DNA of 64,000 bases from JABWBD01 sp040768665 (GTDB taxonomy: Bacteria > Planctomycetota > Planctomycetia > Pirellulales > Thermoguttaceae). The stretch's first letter is position 1; every line of letters starts with the position of its first letter. Position numbers and translations under genes: made by a program. The stretch lies in assembly GCA_040768665.1 (NCBI GenBank), contig JAXGMN010000007.1, positions 1 through 64,000 of the forward strand. Reading direction: 5' to 3'. Shown here one piece after another: positions 15,493 to 23,057 of this stretch. Below the pieces are notes generated by a model. It was not told the DNA's origin. It ran no database searches and saw nothing but the letters and a program-made list of their open reading frames with translations.

Positions 15493-16971
15493 CTACTGGC
15501 AGCGGCCGACAAAGCGGCAGCCGACGAGGTAACGCTTTCTGCCATCGCGCTGCGCACCCGCCACACGCACGACGCGGCAGACGACCTCGCTCACGCGCGG
15601 CGGCTGTCCCAGAGCGAGGACCAACTCCTTGAACTCGGGGACGCGATCGTAGTAGAAGGCAGCGCCTCCGGCCGAGATGTCGTGGCACTCGACCATTGCG
15701 AACTCCTCGAGCCGTGGCAACCGGCCACCGAGAATCGGCGCGAATCGCTGCCGGTACGGATAGGGGTGCCGCCGGTTCGCTCGACGTTCCGCCCCTGGCG
15801 GAGCCACTTGAGGCTCGGCCGATGCGCCACCCGCCGCGCCGATGGCGCCGGCCGCGCGACCGCCGTCCTGGTCGTGCGAGGGCGGCTGAAACACCGCGGC
15901 CACATCGGCCCCGAATCCCGCTTCCGCCAGGCGGCGAGCCTTTTCTTCGGGGGTGCCATGCAGAGCCTCCATCACGTGCCGGGCAACGGCCGTCATCTGG
16001 CGCAGCTTGTCGGTGGTCTTCCACTGTTCCGTGCGGTCGACCCCGGTCAGCATGATCGACTGGACCTCGCCACAACACAGCGCCTTGATGGTCCAGGAGA
16101 CCCGCCGCTGCGAGCCGTCTTTCGCCAATAGCCAGCCCGCATACTCGCTGGCAAAGGCTTGACCGCGCGAACTGCGGAAGATCTCTTGAATGACGTCTGC
16201 TTCACCGGGCGGCACGAACTTGCTCCAGAACGGAGCGTCGCGGACCTCACTGAGCGTGTAGCCGGTCAGCCTCTGGCCTCCCGGGTTGATGTCGAGCACG
16301 CGGCCTTGGAGGTCAAGCGTCACGACGACGGCATCCACCGTCTCGAGGATCGCCGCGCGCGTCGTTCGTTCCTTGTCGAGTTCCTCCTCGGCCGCCAGCC
16401 GCGCGGAAGCCGCGGTAAGCATGTGAGCAACCGTCTCGACGAAGGCGACCTCCTCGCGGTCCCACGCTCGGCGACCGAGGGAGTAGACACCGAGGACCCC
16501 GTGCGTCCGTGCGTTCCGGTGCAAAGGGACCGTGATACCGCCTGCCAGCCCCTGGCGGCGCAGGAACGGATCGAGAACCTGGCCCGCCTCGGCGGAATCG
16601 CCGTCGACGACGACCTCGGCTCTGCGAATCACCCGTTCGCCGATCGCCGTGCCCTCGATCGGAAACGTCTCGGTCATCCGCTCACCCGGTTGCTGCGGTG
16701 AGCCGACGCAGGCCAGCGTAATACGGTACTGATCGCCCGGAATCAGTTGTCCCCATGCGCAGCGGTCCGCCTCGACTCCCCACGCCGCCAGGATGGCAGC
16801 ATCCTCTACCAATACCGAGTAGGCAGGCTGAGCGGACGTGCGGCGGACGAAATTCAACAGCGCCAACTGCCGCCGCGTGGACCGACTGCCACCGCCCTCG
16901 AGGCTGCCAGACTCCGCGGCAGGCGGGTCGGCCAGTGTCGTTGCGTCCCGTCGTGGATCACCAACAGGCAT
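15493..16971 (-). CDS. GAF-PAS-PilZ protein, likely cyclic-di-GMP receptor
   Basis: A 492-residue soluble protein. Domains in order are a GAF domain (about 40-185, including GGITVPLHRNARTHGVLGVY), a PAS domain (about 195-310, DAVVVTLDLQGRVLDINPGG) and a C-terminal PilZ domain (about 385-490). The PilZ motif residues are present: ERRANRRHPYPYR (RxxxR) and CHDISAGGAAFYYD (DxSxxG), so cyclic-di-GMP binding is likely. The start at 16971 (MPVGDPRRDATTLADPP) lies 10 bases after the stop of the HD-GYP gene; the frame is open further upstream, but only as antisense-type composition inside that gene. It is the last gene of a four-gene signalling operon. Confidence 0.85.
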   Translation of the reverse strand: MPVGDPRRDATTLADPPAAESGSLEGGGSRSTRRQLALLNFVRRTSAQPAYSVLVEDAAILAAWGVEADRCAWGQLIPGDQYRITLACVGSPQQPGERMTETFPIEGTAIGERVIRRAEVVVDGDSAEAGQVLDPFLRRQGLAGGITVPLHRNARTHGVLGVYSLGRRAWDREEVAFVETVAHMLTAASARLAAEEELDKERTTRAAILETVDAVVVTLDLQGRVLDINPGGQRLTGYTLSEVRDAPFWSKFVPPGEADVIQEIFRSSRGQAFASEYAGWLLAKDGSQRRVSWTIKALCCGEVQSIMLTGVDRTEQWKTTDKLRQMTAVARHVMEALHGTPEEKARRLAEAGFGADVAAVFQPPSHDQDGGRAAGAIGAAGGASAEPQVAPPGAERRANRRHPYPYRQRFAPILGGRLPRLEEFAMVECHDISAGGAAFYYDRVPEFKELVLALGQPPRVSEVVCRVVRVAGAQRDGRKRYLVGCRFVGRCQ

Positions 16972-16981
16972 CGTCGGCACC

Positions 16982-18301
16982 CTAATTCGAGAAGGCAGCT
17001 GCAGAGAGCTCCACGGCTGGCTGGGTAGCCTCCGTGTCCACCGTCGCCGGCGGCGCGGGGCGCTCGTCCGCGAACTCCTCCTGGGCAGCGAGGATGTCCT
17101 TAAGACCCTTGAGAAACGCGTCGACCACCGCCGGGTCGAAGTGCGTCCCGCGTCCCTCCTGGATGATCGCCAGCGCCTTTTCTCGAGAGAAAGGCCGCTT
17201 GTACGGCCGCGGACTACACAGGGCATCGAACACATCGGCGACGGCGGCAATCCGGCCTTCGAGGGGGATCGCTTCGCCTGCCAGGCCGTTGGGATAGCCC
17301 GTGCCATCCCATTTTTCGTGGTGCGTCGAGGCGATGGTGGCGGCCATCTGCAGGACCGGCGAGGAGGCTTTGGCGACAATATCGATCCCGGCCCGCGAAT
17401 GCGAAATGAACCCTTTCGCGGCGTCCTCGGGCTCGCTCGAGCACAATCTTTGACCGAAGCGGGAATGCTGCTGCATCTGTTGCATCTCCAATTCATCGAG
17501 CCTGCCGGGCTTGTGCAGAATCGCATCGGGGATGCCTACCTTACCGATGTCGTGCAGCGGCGCCGCAAGCCGGATTCGCTCGGCAAGTTCCAACGGCAGT
17601 CCCAAGTGCCGCGCGATGATTCCCGCGTAGCAGCCGACCCGCACGACATGGTTGCCCGTATCGGTGTCGCGGTACTCGCCCACCTTCGCCAGGCATTCGA
17701 CGACCTCCAGGTGCGCATGCACCAGTTCCGTGGTGCGAATGGCGACCTCGAGTTCAAGCTCCCAGGCATAATGTTTCAGCCGGTCCTGGTGTGCTTTCAT
17801 CCGCAAGACATTGCGAATGCGCGTCTCGAGCTCCACCGCATCGGCCGGTTTGTTGAGAAACTCCGTCGCGCCCTGGCGAAGCGCGTCGAGCTTGGTCTGC
17901 CGGTCCGTTGCCGCCGTCAGGATCACCACAGGCAGATCGACAAAGCACTCATCCGCACGGAGTTGCCCGAGAATGTCCAGCCCACTCACCACGGGCATCA
18001 TGATGTCCAGCAGGAGGACGTCCGGCCGGCAGGAGCGTATCAACTCCATCGCTTCGGTCGAATCCGACGTGGTGAAGAACTGCTGATAGCCGGCCAGCAT
18101 CAGCATCCGCCGCACCACCCGGACGTTGACCGGCTCATCGTCGACGATGGCGATGCGGGGATCGGTGATCACGCTCTCGGGCGACGACCCGCAAACCACC
18201 GGCTCCAGGGGCGGCTTGCGAGTGCCGAAGATCGTGTGCAGGGCCTCCATGTTCGACTCTTGCGTTCCCAGTACTTGGGGGTTGTCGTTTGCGAGATTCA
18301 T
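16982..18301 (-). CDS. response regulator with HD-GYP phosphodiesterase domain
   Basis: A 439-residue protein. The receiver domain (about 45-165) has IAIVDDEPVN, the phosphoacceptor Asp in VLLLDIMMPVVSG and a Lys in EFLNKPADAVE. After a helical linker comes an HD-GYP domain (about 200-395) with LAAPLHDIGKVGIPDAIL, ISHSRAGIDI and STHHEKWDGTGYPNGLAG. HD-GYP enzymes hydrolyse cyclic-di-GMP to GMP or pGpG; the metal-binding His/Asp residues and the GYP motif are intact. It lies 15 bp downstream of the hybrid kinase, its probable partner, and just upstream of the PilZ protein. Confidence 0.92.
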   Translation of the reverse strand: MNLANDNPQVLGTQESNMEALHTIFGTRKPPLEPVVCGSSPESVITDPRIAIVDDEPVNVRVVRRMLMLAGYQQFFTTSDSTEAMELIRSCRPDVLLLDIMMPVVSGLDILGQLRADECFVDLPVVILTAATDRQTKLDALRQGATEFLNKPADAVELETRIRNVLRMKAHQDRLKHYAWELELEVAIRTTELVHAHLEVVECLAKVGEYRDTDTGNHVVRVGCYAGIIARHLGLPLELAERIRLAAPLHDIGKVGIPDAILHKPGRLDELEMQQMQQHSRFGQRLCSSEPEDAAKGFISHSRAGIDIVAKASSPVLQMAATIASTHHEKWDGTGYPNGLAGEAIPLEGRIAAVADVFDALCSPRPYKRPFSREKALAIIQEGRGTHFDPAVVDAFLKGLKDILAAQEEFADERPAPPATVDTEATQPAVELSAAAFSN

Positions 18302-18316
18302 CGTCTCCTCCCGGGA

Positions 18317-20418
18317 TTATCTGCAATGGGGCGCGGCCGACGGCCGCGGTGCGGACACGCGTTTGCACAGCCCCTGCGCTGCATCCAAAGCCTCTGCCAC
18401 TTCTTCACGATTCTCCTGCTTCGCCGACTGTTCCAGCCGCGCGAAGGCAGCCATCAGGATTTCGAAGCCGGCCATTCCCGTCGATCCCTTTAGGCGATGC
18501 GCCAAGCGTCCGAGTTCGGCGAGATCGCCGCACGCGAAGGCCTGGTAAACGCTTTCCATCTGCTGGGGGAGTTCCGCAACAAAATCGCGCACGATCTCCT
18601 GAAACTCCGGGTCGTCTTCGGGCAACGTCGAGATGATCGGAGGACCGGCCGGGTGGGCCTCCGGCGCCAGGCCGGTCCTCGGGGCCGCGGAGGCCAGCAT
18701 TCGGGCAAGTTCGCTGAGGAGCAGATCCTGATTGATCGGCTTGGTCAGATAGCCCGAGCACCCGGCCTCCAGGCACCTGGCCTGGTCGCCCTGCATCGCG
18801 TGGGCCGTCAGGGCGATGATGGGTACATCGAGGCCCGAATTCCGGAGCTTGCCGGTTGCGGTGTAGCCGTCCATCACCGGCATCTGCATGTCCATCAAGA
18901 TCAAATCGAACCGGTCCTGCGTTGCCAGCTCCACGGCCGTTTGGCCGTTATCGGCCAGCGTAACTTCGGCGCCTGCCCGGCGCAGGATCAGGCCGATCAG
19001 CTTGCGGTTGGTCGGCCCGTCATCGACCAGGAGAATCCGGCTGTTTTTCAGAGCGGCAAGCGGATTGGCCGCCGCGAGGTCCGCCGGGGCGGCCTCACCG
19101 CAGCCCGGCAAAGCCGTCGGTTTACCGGCTGGCGGCGCATCGATGGTGGCGGTAAACGTGCTCCCCTTGCCGGGCTCGCTTTGAACGGTGAGCGTTCCGC
19201 CGAGAGCAGCGGCGATGCGCCGGCTGATGGCCAGCCCCAGCCCGGTGCCGCCATAGCTCCGCGTGACGGAGTTGTCTGCCTGAACGAAGGCATCAAAAAC
19301 GTCGTTCAGCTTCTCCCGAGCGATGCCGATCCCGGTATCGATCACGTCGAAAGCAAGCTGGGGACGCTCTGCGGTGTCTACGGGTCGGATGGCGACGCGC
19401 ACGCCTCCGGACTTGGTGAACTTCAGCGCATTGGACAGCAGGTTCATCAGCAGTTGCTTCAACCGTACCGGATCGCTCAAGACCGTATCCGGCACCCCGT
19501 CGGCCCGTTCACAGCGAAGGTAGAGGTTCTTTTCGTCGGCACGGACCCGGAGCACGGAGAATACGTTCTCCAACAAAGCGACGGGCGAACATGGGATCTG
19601 TTCCGTGTCCATCCGCCCGGCCTCGATCTTCGACAAATCCAGGATGTCGTTGATCAGTTCCATCAGGTGCTGCCCGCCGGCGTGAATCGTCTGGAGGAAA
19701 TCCTGGCGGTCGGCTTCATTACCGCCGTCGGCTCCGCGGAGCAGCAGTTCGGTGAAGCCAAGAATCGCGTTTAAGGGGGTACGGATTTCGTGGCTCATGT
19801 TCGCCAAAACTCGCTCTTGGCGCGGTTGGCCGCCTCGGTGGCCTGGCAGACCTTCTGCATCGCCTCGCGCTGCTGCTCCTCGCGCACCCGCTGCTCTTGT
19901 TCGGCGACCGCTTCGGCGATCGCCTTGGCGTGCGCGGCCTTGAGTGTGTCCTGTTCGGCAATCAACTGCCGGACGGCCGCCTTCAGGCGGCCGATTTCTT
20001 CGCTGTCCTTGACCCGCTTCAGTGCCAGCAAGCCGCAGCTCCGCAAAACGGGAGCCAGCCGTTTCAGGGCAATGGGATCCTCGACGTCCGACAGGACCAC
20101 GGCCAGGAGACCGCATAGATCCAGCCGCACGCCGAAGACCTGCTCGTCCGCGCTGCCGGGCACCCCGTCGACGAACGCCGGATTCTCCTCGGCAAGTCGC
20201 GCTGCCAGTCGTTTGACCGCTCGGCGAAGGGCGTCGGGGGCGAGAGCTCCGTTGCTGCCGAACGTGGCCAGGAGGCTGCCGGCCCCGTTGGCGAGAACAA
20301 GGCAACGGGGATGGAGCGTTTTCAGCCATTCGGCGATCTCCGCCAGGCTCCCCGTGCTGTCTCCGGGAAGCCCCTCGGCTGCAAAGAGCAGGTCCACAGT
20401 TTCCAAGAGCGAGTTCAC
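18317..20418 (-). pseudogene. hybrid sensor histidine kinase (HisKA-HATPase-REC-Hpt), one frameshift
   Basis: The first ~200 residues (MNSLLETVDLLFAAEG to ATEAANRAKSEF) form a sensory/coiled-coil region. The frame then shifts by one base at about 19,798-19,810. The rest contains the H-box NMSHEIRTPLNAILGF, N-box LLMNLLSNALKFTKSGG, DTGIGI, GGTGLGLAISRR, a receiver (LILMDMQMPVMDG) and an Hpt domain (LAHRLKGSTGMAG). The site reads GAGTTTTGGCG where GAGTTTTTGGCG would keep AKSEFLANMSHEIR in frame: loss of one T in a T run. This may be a sequencing error or a real inactivation. It lies between the HDOD gene (9-bp gap) and the HD-GYP regulator. Confidence 0.88.
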
Positions 20419-20427
20419 GGTTTCGTC

Positions 20428-21303
20428 CTAAACGGTCAGAAGGGTTTGACTTGCTTCGAGCTCTCGATCCAGATCGGTGGCCAATACGAGGATGTCATCC
20501 TTCGTGAGCGACAGGGCTGCAAACGAGTTCGCGGAGAAAGTGACCAGATTCGTGCCGACCGAGGTGATCCCCTTCAGCGAGCAGATGATGTTGGCAACCT
20601 CGACGCAGCGGACAACTTCCAGAGCTTCCTCAGGACAGCGGCTCAAGTCATGGTGGTGTCGCACGGCCGCAACCACGACGTCGGGAAATCGCCACTCCTT
20701 GGTTACTCGTTCCGCCAAAATCATGTGGTCAAAGCCGATGATCTCGCGCTCCACGGCGCCCAACGAACCTCGCTCGCCGAGGGAGTCCATGGCCTCACGG
20801 AACGACGCATTGACATACTCGTCTTCCAGGACGATGCCGATATCGTGCAGCAATCCTGCCAGGAACATGTCCTCGAAGTTGTTCAGCCGGCAGCGCATGG
20901 CGATCATCCGGGCGCAAATGCCGACACTGACCAGGTGTTTCCATAAGCCCGCGCGGCTGTAGGTCCCCACGGAACCGTCCCGCTTGAACAACTCGCTGAC
21001 CGCCGCACTCATCGCCACGTTGCGGATCTGCTTGATGCCCAGGTACGCGATGCCGTGCTGAAGGCTGGTAATGGGCGTTCGCAACGCATACGCCGACGAA
21101 TTGACGCACTTCAAGACCCTCGCACAGAGCGAGGGATCGCACTCCATTGCCTGCTTGAGTTCCTGCGCCCCCGAACGCGGGTCCTGGGCAACTTCCATGA
21201 CCTTGAGGGCCACGTGAGGAAGCGAGGATATCGAATGGATCTTGCGTACGACGGAGTCCAAGGTCTGGGGCCGCGAAAGGACGGAAGTGTTGGCTGCCTG
21301 CAT
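20428..21303 (-). CDS. HDOD domain signalling protein
   Basis: A 291-residue HDOD protein, a catalytically degenerate relative of HD phosphohydrolases that usually acts as a regulatory module. The domain covers residues ~15-215: IHSISSLPHVALKVMEV, SLQHGIAYLGIKQIRNVAMS, FLAGLLHDIGIVLED and AAVRHHHDLSRCPE. The start at 21303 (MQAANTSVLSRPQ) is preferred because CTGGGAGCAACC precedes it; an ATG seven codons earlier lacks a ribosome binding site. It is the first gene of the minus-strand operon HDOD, hybrid kinase, receiver-HD-GYP, GAF-PAS-PilZ. Confidence 0.9.
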   Translation of the reverse strand: MQAANTSVLSRPQTLDSVVRKIHSISSLPHVALKVMEVAQDPRSGAQELKQAMECDPSLCARVLKCVNSSAYALRTPITSLQHGIAYLGIKQIRNVAMSAAVSELFKRDGSVGTYSRAGLWKHLVSVGICARMIAMRCRLNNFEDMFLAGLLHDIGIVLEDEYVNASFREAMDSLGERGSLGAVEREIIGFDHMILAERVTKEWRFPDVVVAAVRHHHDLSRCPEEALEVVRCVEVANIICSLKGITSVGTNLVTFSANSFAALSLTKDDILVLATDLDRELEASQTLLTV

Positions 21304-21941
21304 GGTTGCTCCCAGGAAAGTCATTCACAACGAAGCAGTCTATCTGCTCGGCTGTGGTTGTCTCACGACCGGTGTACGCCCCCCACTGAGCCCAACCAAA
21401 GAACGGCTCGAACGAACCAGTCGAAGGGCACAATATGAAATAGGCCGGAGGAAGCCCAAATCAACCCGCGCGGCGATGTTTTTCGGGCAACCCCCCATTT
21501 TCATTCCCGCGCATACGGAAAAGCGAAATGACCTTTTCGCTTTCCCGCAATTCATTGCCGAGAATACCCTTAACCGGCAGTTCTTCGCCAGATGCGTGCC
21601 TAACTGCTTGCTGCGTCTGCACTTGGATGCGGATGAGTGTGTCGGCCTACTGCCGACCTCCCTCCTAAACCGCACAACAAACTACCCTATATAGGTAGTG
21701 GCTATTAGTATATGTATATGCTCAAACTGCTTCGTCGAATGGACACCGGTTGCGACGTTGCAGCCTCTTGGAGTGACGCACCCGCCGGACGTGGAAGAGC
21801 GGGTTCAGGCAGATCGAGAAAAGCTGAAGCTGAAGACATACTTGTCGCGACTGCATATGCCAACCACACAGACGCCGTCATGCTGCAGATCATGTCGGAC
21901 GATGACGTTCGGGGACACGTCACGTGCATTGTGCGCCGCCG
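21304..21941. other. 638-bp intergenic stretch
   Basis: No gene is supported. It probably holds the promoter of the minus-strand signalling operon. An imperfect hairpin (GGAAAAGCGAAA / TTTTCGCTTTCC) lies at about 21519-21546, and an AT-rich patch (CTATATAGGTAG, TATTAGTATATGTATATG) lies at about 21688-21722. Confidence 0.5.
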
Positions 21942-22193
21942 TTAACATAGAACAATCGCAAGCAGCAGCCAGATGAACACCACCAAGACGCCCCGACCAG
22001 CGCCGGGCAGGATGCCGTGCCAACCTCGCCTGAGGCTCCCCCATGCTGCGCCGACGGAAGCGCCGATCACAAGGTAATGTTCGACGGGTGGCCACCCAAA
22101 ATGCGGACGCCGGACCAAATCCCCCAACACTGTTGCGGACAACGCAATGAACACGGTCGCAATCATAAGATTGCGCAGAGTGAATTGGAACAC
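21942..22193 (-). CDS. small inner-membrane protein, function unknown
   Basis: An 83-residue protein starting at a GTG (VFQFTLRNLMIATVFIALSA) with GGAGGTACTGC directly upstream, which decides the start. FQFTLRNLMIATVFIAL is a common opening of small planctomycete membrane proteins of unknown role. Three hydrophobic stretches are seen: LMIATVFIALSATVLG, YLVIGASVGAAW and GVLVVFIWLLLAIVLC. The first 35 bp are duplicated 74 bp upstream. Confidence 0.6.
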   Translation of the reverse strand: MFQFTLRNLMIATVFIALSATVLGDLVRRPHFGWPPVEHYLVIGASVGAAWGSLRRGWHGILPGAGRGVLVVFIWLLLAIVLC

Positions 22194-22265
22194 GCAGTAC
22201 CTCCAGAACGCTGGGCGCCATGATCGGCATGTCGCAATCATAAGATTGCACAGGATGAATTGGAA
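22156..22265. repeat. 35-bp direct repeat covering a gene start
   Basis: 22156-22190 and 22231-22265 differ at three positions (both begin GTCGCAATCATAAGATTGC). The first copy contains the start of the small membrane protein gene; the second would encode FQFILCNLMIAT. It looks like a partial tandem duplication of the gene's 5' end. Confidence 0.7.
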
Positions 22266-22359
22266 TCGTGGCGTGGTTGACAGCAGGGGCAGATTCTCAA
22301 CCACCATTACAGCGGCGGGGACGGTTGTTCCGTCCCGTTGCGGCAAATGAAACAAGGTG

Positions 22360-22630
22360 ATGGAATTCGAGTGGGATCCGACAAAGCTGCAAGGAACGTG
22401 AGCAAACACGGCGTCTCTTTCCAGGAGGCGGCGACCGTCTCGACCCTCTGGCCGCTGACCTATAGCGACCCCAACCACTCTGAAGATGAAGATCGTTTCT
22501 GACCTTTGGCCACTCTCCAGCGCAGATCGGTTGCTGGTGGTTTCGCATACGGACCGCGACGACCGCCACGAAGATCATCAGTGCGCGAACTGCAACTCGG
22601 AGGGAGAGAAAACAACATGAAGAAGGATGA
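22360..22630 (+). pseudogene. BrnT-type toxin, frameshifted
   Basis: The pieces MEFEWDPTK, AARNVSKHGVSFQEAATV, YSDPNHSEDEDRF, LTFGHS, SADRLLVVSHTDRDD and KIISARTATRRERKQHEEG are spread over the three frames. In order they match the BrnT ribonuclease toxin (FEWDxxKxxxNxxKHGVSF...IISARxATxxER). At least four indels break it. The rebuilt stop (22628-22630) would overlap the next gene by 14 bases, the usual BrnT/BrnA arrangement. A good AAGGTG site precedes the ATG. Confidence 0.75.
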
Positions 22631-22829
22631 ACTTGCACACGACGACGAGGATCTCCGCCCCGAGTATGATCTCGCGACACTCAAGGGTGCCGTCCGCGGA
22701 AAACACTTCGAGCGCTATCGGGCGGGTACCAACCTCGCTCTATTGGCACCGGAAGTGCGAGCCGCCTTCCCCACCGACGAAGCGGTCAACGAGGCGCTGC
22801 GATCTGTGATGCAGAATCGCCCAGCGTGA
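22617..22829 (+). CDS. BrnA-like antitoxin partner of BrnT
   Basis: A 70-residue protein, MKKDELAHDDEDLRPEYDLA followed by LKGAVRGKHFERYRAGTNLA and APEVRAAFPTDEAVNEALRS. This type follows BrnT genes in many bacteria and resembles a small ribbon-helix-helix-like antitoxin. CTCGGAGGGAG upstream serves as a ribosome binding site. The gene is intact although the toxin is broken, as expected if loss of the toxin is tolerated. Confidence 0.7.
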   Translation: MKKDELAHDDEDLRPEYDLATLKGAVRGKHFERYRAGTNLALLAPEVRAAFPTDEAVNEALRSVMQNRPA

Positions 22830-23057
22830 ACGTCCTCGGCGCCGCCGTCAGGATCCGCTCGTCTACAATCGGCCTTCTCGAGGTTCAACGCGGCCCATCC
22901 CCAACACTATCGACCATCGTAGCGCCGCAGCCACCGCCCCTGTACGCCTCTCCCGCTGGCGGGCAGGTGGCAAGAAGGGCTGGCCGGGGCTCTCCGCGAC
23001 CGTACGCATCCTTTCGGCACGGCCTTTGTTCCGAGACCTTCGTACGCCTCGCCAACT

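Noticed and set aside
21712..21945. A 77-codon plus-strand frame upstream of the small membrane protein
   Set aside because: It has no ribosome binding site, no family resemblance and a composition like surrounding non-coding DNA.
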